Assembly: GCA_020845515.1 (NCBI GenBank)
Contig: JADLFQ010000003.1
Span: forward strand, 1 to 33,194
Direction of reading: 5' to 3'
From: Anaerolineaceae bacterium
Lineage (GTDB): Bacteria; Chloroflexota; Anaerolineae; Anaerolineales; Anaerolineaceae
DNA length: 33,194 nt
Made by a program: the position numbers and the translations under genes. The notes under the pieces are model-generated. The model was given only the letters and a program-made list of their open reading frames with translations, did no database searches and was not told the origin of the DNA. Shown here piece after piece: positions 24,772-32,096 of this stretch (position 1 is the stretch's first letter; each line of letters starts with the position of its first letter).

Positions 24772-25854
24772 TTATATCCGATCGCCCTGCACCACCTCAA
24801 TTCCCTCGCCCGCTACAACCCCGCCGATCTCCCAGAGCGGCAGTTCCACCTGGGCGGCGCGCGCCCGAAAAGCCTCATATTTCTCATGTGGAACAGCCAT
24901 TAAAAGCCCGCCGCTGGTCTGTGGGTCAAACAACAGCATCTCAGCCCACTCCGCAATCCCGCCCGTAAAGCGCACAAAGGGTTGGAAATACAGGCGGTTG
25001 TCGGCCGCACCGCCGGGGAAGTTGCCGCTTTCCGCATATTTACGGGCGCAGCTGACCAGCGGAATGCGGTCGTAAACCAGCCGAAAACCCACCCTGCTGG
25101 AAGAAGCCATCTCAACACTGTGCCCCAGCAAGCTGAAGCCGGTGATATCCGTAGCCGCCCGCAGCCCAAACTCCACGGCCAGCTCCGCCGCCTGCCGGTT
25201 CAAGCGTGTCATCCACCCAACCACCTCAGCCACATCCTCAGGGTCGGCGGCCTCGCGTTTGAGCGCGGTGGTGGTCACGCCAAAACCCAGCGGCTTGGTG
25301 AGCACCAGCCGGTCTCCGGGCTGCGCCCCCCCCTTCGTGAGGATGCGTTCGGGGTGCACAAAGCCAATGGCTGCCAGCCCAAACTTGGGCTCCGCATCCT
25401 GTACGGTATGCCCCCCGGCAATCACCACCCCGGCCTCGCGCGCTTTGTCAGCCGCCCCGCGCATCACCTCCGACAGCAGATCATGCGGCAGGTCCGGCGG
25501 CAGTGCGGCGATGTTCAGCGCCAGAAAAGGCTGTCCCCCCATTGCGTAAACATCCGAAAGGCTGTTGGCTGCCGCAATGGCGCCATAATCGTAGGGGTTG
25601 TCCACCACCGGCGTAAAAAAGTCTGTGGTGATCACAATTGCCTGCTGGTCGTTCAGCTTCCACACCGCGGCGTCATCCGGGGAATCCAAACCCACCAGCA
25701 GATTCGGGTAATCGGCCGGCTGGAACACTTGCCCGATCGGGCGCAGCACGTGCGCCAGCGCTTCCGCGCTCAGTTTGGACGCTCAGCCCGCGCAGGAAGA
25801 CAGGCTGGTCAATCGGATTTGTTTGCCGGAAGAGGAGGGAGCGTTATTATTCAT
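24772..25854 (-). CDS. selD: Selenide, water dikinase containing selenocysteine (in-frame UGA)
   Basis: 360 residues if the TGA at 25783-25785 is read as selenocysteine (residue 24). SelD makes selenophosphate from selenide and ATP for selenocysteine and selenouridine synthesis. Reading from the ATG at 25854 gives 'KQIRLTSLSSCAGU', then Ala-Ser-Lys and the rest of the frame. This is the canonical Cys/Sec plus Lys active-site loop. Later signatures are 'DDAAVW', 'TDFFTPVVDNPYDYGAIAAANSLSDVYAMGG', split as 'TDFFTPVVDNP' and 'AANSLSDVYAMGG', then 'IAGGHTVQDAEPKFG' and 'FDPQTSGGLL'. An ordinary caller would start at the GTG at 25749 and lose the active site. There is no Shine-Dalgarno. TATAAT ends 6 bases before the ATG. 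Confidence 0.95.
25752..25782 (-). promoter_or_regulatory. Candidate bacterial SECIS element in selD
   Basis: Directly after the UGA the minus strand can fold as GCG/CGC and CCA/TGG, with a 6-base internal bulge, then GCGC/GCGC closed by a GGAA loop (core hairpin 25757-25770). Bacterial SECIS hairpins lie at exactly this place, within about 40 bases after the UGA inside the coding region, and recruit SelB. Folding was done by eye. Confidence 0.65.
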
Positions 25855-25860
25855 GGAATG

Positions 25861-25866
25861 ATTATA
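25861..25866 (-). promoter_or_regulatory. -10 box of selD (leaderless geometry)
   Basis: Minus-strand TATAAT, 6 bases before the ATG at 25854. A possible -35, TTGATA, lies 19 bases upstream of it. Transcription would start at the initiation codon. Confidence 0.6.
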
Positions 25867-25940
25867 CCGGATATTTTCCCAACCTTATCAAGAGAAAGGG
25901 GACTTTGGAAGGCCTTTCTTCCATACGGGGCAAGGCAAAT

Positions 25941-25970
25941 TTGCACCCCCGCACATCTCCGTATTATACT
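25941..25970 (+). promoter_or_regulatory. Promoter of the PyrK-like/PIG-L/PyrD-like operon
   Basis: TTGCAC (25941-25946), an 18-base spacer, then TATACT (25965-25970). It diverges from the selD promoter within the same 193-base gap. Confidence 0.5.
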
Positions 25971-26047
25971 TGCCGGGAGGTGCGGCTCGGGATAAACCCC
26001 CGGGACATTCTACGCCTGGGGAGATGCGTGCGGGGTTCGGTGCTGGA

Positions 26048-26734
26048 ATGGCAGATTGGACAGCAACAGTGCATGAAATCAGCTTGGAGGAGAACGGCGA
26101 AACAGCCGGACGGCTGGCTGTGCCGGGCAAGCTTGTTTACGCGCCCGGGCAGTATTTTCTGGCGCAGGCAATCGGGGAACCAACCCCGCCCGCGCACACG
26201 CTCTTCCCCTCCACACTGCCCGGCTTGGAGATCGGGGCATCCGCGCCGCTCCCGTCCGGCTGGCAACCCGGCATGCAGCTGGCGCTCTCCGGTCCGTTTG
26301 GCAGCAGCTTTCACCTGCCCTCCTCCTCCCGCCGGGTCGCGCTTGCCGCGCCAGCCGGGCGCACAGGTCCTCTGCTTCCGTTGGTGGAATTATCCCTCAA
26401 GCAGGGCGCGGATGTCACACTGTACCTCAATGGCTTTGCAGCAGGGCTGCCCGCTGCGGTGGAGGTTCAACCGCTGAGCGGGCTTCGTGCGGGATTCGCC
26501 TGGGCTGATTATATGGCAATCAATGCCCCCGACAATCCGCCGGGCTCTTTGCGCTCCTGGCTGGGGCTGGAACACCAACAGGCTGTGCCCTTTCTGGTGG
26601 AGGTTCTTCTCACCGGCAGTTTCCCGTGCGGCGGGTTGGCAGCCTGCGGCGTTTGCGCGGTCAAAACCCGCCGCGGGTACAAGCTGGCCTGCAAAGACGG
26701 GCCGGTATTTCTCTTAAATAATTTGGAGTTATGA
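26048..26734 (+). CDS. PyrK-like iron-sulfur electron-transfer protein
   Basis: 228 residues related to the electron-transfer subunit of type 1B dihydroorotate dehydrogenase. Visible: an N-terminal flavin-domain-like part ('YAPGQYFLA', 'LSGPFGSSFHL') and a C-terminal [2Fe-2S] motif 'CGGLAACGVC' with a fourth Cys in 'KLACKDGPVF'. The first spacing is C-x5-C rather than the usual C-x4-C. The usual flavin Arg-x-Tyr-Ser and Gly-rich NAD motifs are not obvious. The start is uncertain: ATG 26048 is preferred, ATG 26024 is possible. It should pass electrons to or from the PyrD-like protein encoded two genes on. Confidence 0.8.
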   Translation: MADWTATVHEISLEENGETAGRLAVPGKLVYAPGQYFLAQAIGEPTPPAHTLFPSTLPGLEIGASAPLPSGWQPGMQLALSGPFGSSFHLPSSSRRVALAAPAGRTGPLLPLVELSLKQGADVTLYLNGFAAGLPAAVEVQPLSGLRAGFAWADYMAINAPDNPPGSLRSWLGLEHQQAVPFLVEVLLTGSFPCGGLAACGVCAVKTRRGYKLACKDGPVFLLNNLEL

Positions 26735-27495
26735 TGAAGGTATTGGTCATCTTTGCACACCCGGACGACGAAACCATGCTTTGCGGCGGGACGCTGGCTT
26801 TGCTGCGCCGTCAGGGGGCGGAAATTCACTACCTCGCGGCCACGCGCGGCGAAGGCGGCGAGGCGGGGGAGCCTCCGCTTTGCAGCCGTGAGGAGCTTGG
26901 AGCAGTGCGCACCGCCGAGCTTTCCTGTGCGGTGCAAGCCCTCGGCGGCGGCGGGCTGGAGTTTATGGGCTATCAAGATCCCGCCATCGGACCCGACAAC
27001 ACCCTGTATTCGTTCACCTCCGACCTCAAGCAGTTCTGTGCCGGTATCTTGCAGGTCATCCAGCGCGTTCAGCCGGACGCTGTGCTGACGCACGGCAGCA
27101 ACGGCGAATATGGTCATCCTGCCCACAAAACGGTACACCAATCTGTCCTGCGGGTGCTGAAGGGAATGCCGCAGCCGCCTGTGCTTTATACGTTTCAGGC
27201 TATGTTTGAGGGGCACCCCAAACCCCGCCTCATGAACCGCACCGATCGGGCTGATTTTGTGCTGGATATCACCCCCGTCCTGGAGCAAAAAACACAGGCT
27301 TCGCTATGCCACCGCACACAACACGCCCTCTTTGTGCGCAACGCCTCGCGCGATGCCGGCCGCCTGCTCACCGTCTCGGAAATTGTCGTCAAGCTGGAGA
27401 GCCTGCGCCGGCGTGTGCCTGCCGGCCGCCCCATACGCGACGATCTGGCGGCGCTGCTGCGGGCATCTGGCTGCATCCTCCAGGAGCGCCAGTGA
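26731..27495 (+). CDS. PIG-L family (LmbE-like) deacetylase
   Basis: 254 residues. The zinc-binding motif 'AHPDDETMLCGG' is at residues 9-20 and the partner motif 'HGSNGEYGHPAHK' lies mid-protein. Members remove N-acetyl groups from N-acetylglucosamine-containing substrates such as GlcNAc-inositol or GlcNAc-malate in thiol biosynthesis, or from glycolipids. The ATG overlaps the stop of the preceding gene (ATGA), and TGGAG is the ribosome site; an ATG one codon later is equally possible. No thiol-synthesis ligases are nearby, so the substrate is unknown. Confidence 0.93.
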   Translation: MMKVLVIFAHPDDETMLCGGTLALLRRQGAEIHYLAATRGEGGEAGEPPLCSREELGAVRTAELSCAVQALGGGGLEFMGYQDPAIGPDNTLYSFTSDLKQFCAGILQVIQRVQPDAVLTHGSNGEYGHPAHKTVHQSVLRVLKGMPQPPVLYTFQAMFEGHPKPRLMNRTDRADFVLDITPVLEQKTQASLCHRTQHALFVRNASRDAGRLLTVSEIVVKLESLRRRVPAGRPIRDDLAALLRASGCILQERQ

Positions 27496-28289
27496 TACCC
27501 CCCGCACGGCAGGAACTCTCTCTGCACTCCCCCTGGCTGAACGCCGCCGGGACATTAGGCTTTGTGCCGCCGCGCCGCTGGCGCTGGCCCGCAGAGATCG
27601 GCGCTTTTGTGACCAACCCCCTCAGCCGGCTGCCGCGCACGCCCGCCGCGGGCCGCTGTGCGGCCGCCTATCCGGGCGGGTTTTTGCTGCACACCGGAGC
27701 GCCAAACCCCGGCCTGCGAGCCGCTTTACGCCAATATGCCCGGACATGGCAGCGCACAAAAATCCCCGTTTGGGTGCACTTGCTCGCCGAAGAAGCCGCC
27801 GCCCTCACCCAAATGGTTGCGGTGCTGGAGGACTTTCAGGATGTGGTGCAGGCAGTGGAAATTGGTTTGCCGCCGGGGGTGTGCCCCGCAGAAGCACAAA
27901 TACTCGTACAGGCTGCGCTGGGTGAACTGCCTGTGGTCGCCGCCGTGCCGTTGACAGAAGCATCAGAAGCGCGGCTCTCCGCCCTGATCCAGGCCGGCGC
28001 CAGTGCCGTGAGCTTTGCTGCGCCGCGCGGCTGTCTGCCCGGTCGAGATGGCAGCCTCACCAGCGGGCGATTGTACGGACCCGCGTTGCTGCCGCTGGCG
28101 TTGGCTGCGGTGTGTTCAGCCCGCGCTGCTGGTCTGCCGGTGATTGCAGCGGGCGGGGTTTACAGCCTGGAAGACGGCCAAAAGCTTCTCGCGGCCGGCG
28201 CGTTGGCAGTGCAGTTGGATGCCGTCCTGTGGGCGCCGCCCTGCGGGCAGTTTCCTTCCCGCCAGCTTCCCCCCCGCTTGGAACCTTAG
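27492..28289 (+). CDS. Divergent PyrD-like (dihydroorotate dehydrogenase-fold) protein
   Basis: 265 residues. A PyrD-like N terminus ('SPWLNAAGTLGF') and FMN-binding end ('SGRLYGPALLPLALAAV', 'LPVIAAGGVYSLEDGQKLLAAGA') indicate a TIM-barrel flavoprotein of the class 1 dihydroorotate dehydrogenase type. The usual Asn-x-Ser-x-Pro-Asn and catalytic-loop motifs and the FMN-site Lys are not seen: the corresponding segments read 'EIGLPPGVCPAEA' and 'VVAAVPLTEAS'. It starts with GTG overlapping the PIG-L stop (GTGA), with AGGAG upstream. The frame is open much further upstream, but that overlaps PIG-L. True dihydroorotate oxidation is doubtful. Confidence 0.78.
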   Translation: MIPPARQELSLHSPWLNAAGTLGFVPPRRWRWPAEIGAFVTNPLSRLPRTPAAGRCAAAYPGGFLLHTGAPNPGLRAALRQYARTWQRTKIPVWVHLLAEEAAALTQMVAVLEDFQDVVQAVEIGLPPGVCPAEAQILVQAALGELPVVAAVPLTEASEARLSALIQAGASAVSFAAPRGCLPGRDGSLTSGRLYGPALLPLALAAVCSARAAGLPVIAAGGVYSLEDGQKLLAAGALAVQLDAVLWAPPCGQFPSRQLPPRLEP

Positions 28290-29686
28290 CTCGGCTTGCA
28301 ATCCTTGCGCGGTTTTTGCTCAGCCTCCAACTCTTCTGCTGTAGGGTTCTGCCGCAGTTCCGCCGCGTGCGCATGGGAAACCAATCCCTCGGCGCGCGCG
28401 ATCAGCGCGGCATCTTTCCCGATGCGCCGCGCGGTTGCCGGGTCAAGCGAGATCAGGCTGATCGTGCGCACAAAATCCCACACGTTGAGCGGCGAAGAAA
28501 AATGCGCCGTCCCGCCGGTTGGCATGACATGGCTGGGGCCTGCCGCGTAATCGCCCAACACCTCATAGGAATGCTCTCCCACAAAAATGCCCCCCGCCGA
28601 GGTGATTCCCTCCACCCAGCGGCAGGCATCCTCTGTTACCAGGTTAAGGTGTTCCGGCCCGTAGGCGTTGGAAAGCGCAATGGCTTCCTCCAGGCTGGCG
28701 GTAACAACAATGCCGCCGCGCCCCGCCAGTGAGGCTTCCAAAATGTGCATCCGGCCATCCGGCATGGCCTTCAGTTCTTCCACCCGCTCTTCCACCGCTT
28801 GCTGTACAGCCTCCGCCAGCGGGCGGGAGGGCGTCAGCAGGATGGCCGCTGCCATGGGGTCATGTTCGGCCTGTGCCAGCAGGTCGGCCGCCACCCACTC
28901 GGGGCGGGCGCTGTCATCTGCGATGACAACCGTCTCGGTCGGGCCGGCCAGTCCGTCAATGCCAACCACCCCGAAGACCTGCTGCTTTGCAAGCGTAACA
29001 AACAGGTTGCCCGGGCCAACAACTTTGTCCACAGCGGCAATGCTCTCCGTGCCGTACGCCAGCGCGGCAATCGCCTGTGCGCCGCCCCCTATATAAACTT
29101 CTTCAACTTCTGCCAGTGCCGCCGCCGCCAATATTACCGGCGAAATGCGCCCTGTGCCGCGCCGCGCCGGCGTGATGATCGCAACCTCTTTCACTCCCGC
29201 CACATGCGCCGGAATCGCCGACATCAGGATCGTCGAAGGCAGAGGTGCGCTTCCCCCCGGGACGTACACACCAACCCTGCGCAGCGGGCGGATAAGCTGC
29301 CCGATTGAGCCGCCCATCTCCTGAGTGAGCCAGGGGTGCAGGGGCTGGCGGCAGTGAAATTCTTCAATCCGCAGGGCTGCCGCTTCCATTGACTCGCGCA
29401 ATTCTGCCGGAATCTCGTTCAGCGCGCGGTCAATATCTTCCTGAGGGACCCGAAAAGCACCAGGCCGGATGCCATCCAGCCGCTCGCTCCATGTTCTCAA
29501 AGCCTCATCGCCGTGAATGCACACATCCTCCAGGATACGCGCGACCATCTCGCCGGGCGCGAGCGCCTCTCCCATCAAAGCCTCAATGCTGTCCAGTATG
29601 GCTTGCGGCGTAAAGGCGCTGCCTGCAGTAACGCGCTTCAGGATACTCTCTTTTGCCTGGCCGGGTTCATAAATCTGCATAATCAT
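28286..29686 (-). CDS. hisD: Histidinol dehydrogenase
   Basis: 466 residues. It catalyses the last two steps of histidine synthesis, L-histidinol to L-histidine, with two NAD and one zinc. Landmarks are 'RPLRRVGVYVPGG', 'PSTILMSAIPAHVAGV', 'VDKVVGPGNLFVTLAK', 'DGLAGPTETVVIAD', 'LLAQAEHDPMA' (zinc Gln/His), 'YGPEHLNLV' (catalytic Glu-His) and 'GPSHVMPTGGTAHFSSPL'. GGAG lies 8 bases before the ATG at 29686, which is preferred over an in-frame ATG at 29725. The stop codon overlaps that of the convergent PyrD-like gene. No other his genes are in the window. Confidence 0.96.
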   Translation of the reverse strand: MIMQIYEPGQAKESILKRVTAGSAFTPQAILDSIEALMGEALAPGEMVARILEDVCIHGDEALRTWSERLDGIRPGAFRVPQEDIDRALNEIPAELRESMEAAALRIEEFHCRQPLHPWLTQEMGGSIGQLIRPLRRVGVYVPGGSAPLPSTILMSAIPAHVAGVKEVAIITPARRGTGRISPVILAAAALAEVEEVYIGGGAQAIAALAYGTESIAAVDKVVGPGNLFVTLAKQQVFGVVGIDGLAGPTETVVIADDSARPEWVAADLLAQAEHDPMAAAILLTPSRPLAEAVQQAVEERVEELKAMPDGRMHILEASLAGRGGIVVTASLEEAIALSNAYGPEHLNLVTEDACRWVEGITSAGGIFVGEHSYEVLGDYAAGPSHVMPTGGTAHFSSPLNVWDFVRTISLISLDPATARRIGKDAALIARAEGLVSHAHAAELRQNPTAEELEAEQKPRKDCKPS

Positions 29687-29700
29687 CAAGCTTTCTCCAT

Positions 29701-29745
29701 CATAAAATAAACCAACCCCCCGCATTCAGCAGGGGTGGTCTGGTT
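29701..29745 (-). promoter_or_regulatory. Terminator-like hairpin in the hisD leader (candidate attenuator)
   Basis: On the minus strand AACC-a-GACC-a-CCCC-t-GC pairs with GC-GGGG-GGTT-GGTT around TGAAT: about 14 bp with three single-base bulges (29710-29745), followed by TATTTTAT. It ends just before the hisD ribosome site. Further upstream a TTGACA (29881-29886) may be the -35 of the promoter, although its -10 is weak. No T-box core sequence is seen. Confidence 0.55.
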
Positions 29746-29930
29746 GCAAAGGTTTGCTGCTCACTATACAACATTTGCCTGCCGGGTCGGATTTGACACC
29801 CCCAATAAAGTTGGTTATGCAAAAAGCCAGGCACTGCAAAGTGCACAGCCGCCCTGAGTCTAACATAGCCATGAAGTCTATGTCAAGAAAGGCGTGTGCG
29901 GGGGCAAGCGGCGCGGCGGGTTGTCCCCCC

Positions 29931-30368
29931 TCACATCTCCAGTAAAATCGTCACCGGCCCGGCGTTTTCAATCTTAACCAGCATCTCCGTTCCAAACTCG
30001 CCGGTCTGGGTGGGAATACCTTGCTCTCTCAGGAAATCAGCAAAGCGCTCCACCAGCGGCCGTGCCAGATCAGGCTGTGCAGCCCCTATAAAGGAAGGCC
30101 GGTTGCCCTTGCGGGTGTCGCCATACAGCGTGAACTGCGATACGACCAGCGCCTCCCCTCCGATATCGAGGATTGAGCGATTCATTTTCCCCTGGTCGTC
30201 CTCAAAAATCCGCAGCAGTGCGGCCTTGCGCGCCATTGCCTGTGCCTCTGCTTCCGTATCCTCCGGGCCAACCCCCAGCAAAATCACCAGGCCTTTTTGG
30301 ATCTCAGCAATTATTTTTTCATCAACACTCACGCTGCCATACCGGGCGCGTTGGATCACTGCTCGCAT
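29931..30368 (-). CDS. dtd: D-aminoacyl-tRNA deacylase
   Basis: 145 residues, the normal length. It hydrolyses D-amino acids (and glycine from tRNA-Ala) off tRNA. Both active-site motifs are intact: 'SQFTLYGDTRKGNRPSF' (Ser77-Gln-Phe-Thr80) and 'NAGPVTILLE' (Asn135 to Thr140), containing the Gly-cisPro pair. AGGTGG lies upstream of the ATG, and a minus-strand TATAAT at 30409-30414 is the probable -10. It lies upstream of hisD on the same strand. Confidence 0.97.
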   Translation of the reverse strand: MRAVIQRARYGSVSVDEKIIAEIQKGLVILLGVGPEDTEAEAQAMARKAALLRIFEDDQGKMNRSILDIGGEALVVSQFTLYGDTRKGNRPSFIGAAQPDLARPLVERFADFLREQGIPTQTGEFGTEMLVKIENAGPVTILLEM

Positions 30369-30459
30369 CGGGGGACCACCTTTCTGAATGAGGTTTAGGA
30401 ATATAAAAATTATACCTGAGGTTGATTAGGTTTATTTTAGAATTCATTAAAGAAGAAAG

Positions 30460-30465
30460 TATAAT
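30460..30465 (+). promoter_or_regulatory. -10 box of the cytosine methyltransferase operon
   Basis: TATAAT at 30460-30465 with a poor -35 (TTAGAA, 30437-30442) at 17-base spacing. The leader is about 30 bases to the ATG at 30502. The dtd -10 (30409-30414, minus) faces the opposite way in the same gap. Confidence 0.55.
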
Positions 30466-30501
30466 CAAGGTAGCATTAGTTCTAATAAGAGGATACGAGT
30501 G

Positions 30502-31698
30502 ATGGAAAATATGGGGTTGCCTTTAACGGTGGCTGAATACTTTGCGGGCATTGGCTTGGTGAGAATGGGTTTGCAGCCTTTAGGATGGGAGGTTGTTTTT
30601 GCCAATGATATTTCTGCAAAGAAAAAGGAAATGTACCAAGCGTTTTTTCCTGACGCCGAGGGGCATTATGTGGTTGATGATATTTTTGATCTTGATCATA
30701 ACAATATCCCTGCTGCGACTTTGGCTACATGTTCTTTTCCCTGCGTTGATCTCTCCCTTGCAGGGAATATGAGCGGTATGATGAATGGTAGCCATTCCAG
30801 CGCCTTTTGGGGATTCATAGAATTACTCAGGAAGCAGGGCAATTCTGCGCCTCCATTTGTTTTGATTGAAAATGTCCCTGGATGGCTGCATTCCAATCAT
30901 GGGAAAGATTTTCAAATCACAGTAAAGACGCTGAATGAACTGGGGTATCATTGTGATGTTTTTGTTTTGGATGCTTTAAGGTTTACCCCCCAAAGCAGAT
31001 TGCGTGTTTTTCTTGTAGGCGCGAAATTACCAGGTGCCCGCCCTACCGCCGAGTTGATCCTGACACGTTCTAAATCGTTGCTTTCAGATCAACTTAGAAA
31101 AAATATTTTCGTAAATAGGGATCTGGGATGGTTCTATAATGAAATTCCTAATCCCCCGCCTCCTAAATCACACGGATTGTCTGGAATCATTGAGACAATG
31201 AGCGACGCAGACAGCCGGTGGTGGCAGGAGAATGAATGCGAACGTCATATGAAAATGATGAAAGAGTCGCATCGTGATAGGGTCGAGCACTTGGCGCAAG
31301 GCAAACATTTTTCCTATCGCACATTCTTTCGCAGACGCCGCGAAGGACAGCAACGCGCCGAAGTAAGAGATGATGATTTATCCGGCTGTCTGCGCACCGC
31401 AATAGGTGGGAGTGGCAAACAATTCCTTATCAGGGCTGGCAAAAATTCTATTAAAATGCGCTCCATGACGCCGCGAGAATATGCACGTCTGCAAGGCGTC
31501 CCCGATAAGTATCCAATTACCGTTAACGGCGTACAAGCTCTGACAGGTTTTGGAGATGCAGTATGCGTCCCCGCTATATCCTGGATTGCTGAGCATATCT
31601 TAAACCCGCTGGCAGAAAATAGAGTTTTGTATTACCGGCAAAAACTGCCGGTCGCCCAACTTTTTTTGTGTGAGAATGAGCGACAATCTCAAACCTGA
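30502..31698 (+). CDS. dcm: C5-cytosine DNA methyltransferase
   Basis: 398 residues. Conserved motifs in order: I 'AEYFAGIGLVRMG' (S-adenosylmethionine), IV 'CSFPCVDLSLAG' with the catalytic Cys of Pro-Cys, VI 'LIENVPGW', VIII 'QSRLRVFLVG', a variable target-recognition region, and IX-X 'SMTPREYARLQGVP' and 'GFGDAVCVPAI'. It protects host DNA at its target site. AGAGGA lies 8 bases before the ATG; a GTG one codon earlier is less likely. It is the first gene of a methyltransferase-vsr-DUF4928 operon. The exact recognition sequence cannot be read from the protein. Confidence 0.95.
   Translation: MENMGLPLTVAEYFAGIGLVRMGLQPLGWEVVFANDISAKKKEMYQAFFPDAEGHYVVDDIFDLDHNNIPAATLATCSFPCVDLSLAGNMSGMMNGSHSSAFWGFIELLRKQGNSAPPFVLIENVPGWLHSNHGKDFQITVKTLNELGYHCDVFVLDALRFTPQSRLRVFLVGAKLPGARPTAELILTRSKSLLSDQLRKNIFVNRDLGWFYNEIPNPPPPKSHGLSGIIETMSDADSRWWQENECERHMKMMKESHRDRVEHLAQGKHFSYRTFFRRRREGQQRAEVRDDDLSGCLRTAIGGSGKQFLIRAGKNSIKMRSMTPREYARLQGVPDKYPITVNGVQALTGFGDAVCVPAISWIAEHILNPLAENRVLYYRQKLPVAQLFLCENERQSQT
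31634..31667 (+). terminator. Terminator-like hairpin inside the 3' end of the methyltransferase gene
   Basis: ACCGGCA (31634-31640) pairs with TGCCGGT (31646-31652). Eight bases later there is a run of seven T (31661-31667), just before the vsr start. The 8-base gap makes it a poor intrinsic terminator, but it could reduce downstream expression. Confidence 0.35.
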
Positions 31699-32095
31699 AG
31701 ATCGACGCAAAACGATGAAGGCGGTAAAAGGCCAAGGCACAAAGCTTGAGAAGCGCCTTTGGGCAATGGTAGCTGGAATGAGGCTAAAAGGTTGGCAGAA
31801 AAATGCAAGCGCCATAGCCGGCAAACCGGATGTTGTTTTTCCCGCCGAGCATGTCGTCATATTTATTGATGGTTGTTTTTGGCATGGTTGCCCTTACTGT
31901 AATAGAAAATTACCTGAAACGAACAAAGAATACTGGAAAAGAAAAATAGACAGAAATATTGAGCTAGCCAGGTTGCATAACGAAAAACTAATACAAAGTG
32001 GATGGACAGTTGTAAGAATCTGGGAACACGAAATGTGTGATAAAGCGGTAATCAGGGCCAGATTACATCAGGCGCTTGATTATAAGGAGCAATAA
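31676..32095 (+). CDS. vsr: Very short patch repair (Vsr) mismatch endonuclease
   Basis: 139 residues. Family signatures are 'SMxAVKGxGTKLE' (here 'MKAVKGQGTKLEKRLW'), 'IAGKPDVVFPAEHVVIFIDG' containing the catalytic Asp, 'CFWHGCPYC' and 'WTVVRIWEHEM'. Vsr nicks next to the T of T:G mismatches produced by deamination of 5-methylcytosine, and normally accompanies a cytosine methyltransferase. It overlaps the methyltransferase gene by 23 bases. The ATG at 31676 is preferred over a GTG at 31670. Confidence 0.96.
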   Translation: MSDNLKPEDRRKTMKAVKGQGTKLEKRLWAMVAGMRLKGWQKNASAIAGKPDVVFPAEHVVIFIDGCFWHGCPYCNRKLPETNKEYWKRKIDRNIELARLHNEKLIQSGWTVVRIWEHEMCDKAVIRARLHQALDYKEQ

Positions 32096-32096
32096 T

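Noticed and set aside
25749-25749. GTG at 25749 as the start of selD
   Set aside because: It would remove the catalytic loop. The upstream frame through one UGA restores the complete family N terminus.
24982-25995. A 337-codon plus-strand open frame across selD and its promoter
   Set aside because: It is antisense to selD, is rich in His, Arg and Gly as a shadow frame would be, and crosses both divergent promoters.
25638-26477. A 279-codon plus-strand open frame overlapping selD and the PyrK-like gene
   Set aside because: It runs out of frame through two real genes and has Pro/Arg/Ser-rich nonsense composition.
29690-29890. A T-box or His leader peptide before hisD
   Set aside because: No T-box antiterminator core was found, and no short frame with clustered His codons precedes the hairpin.
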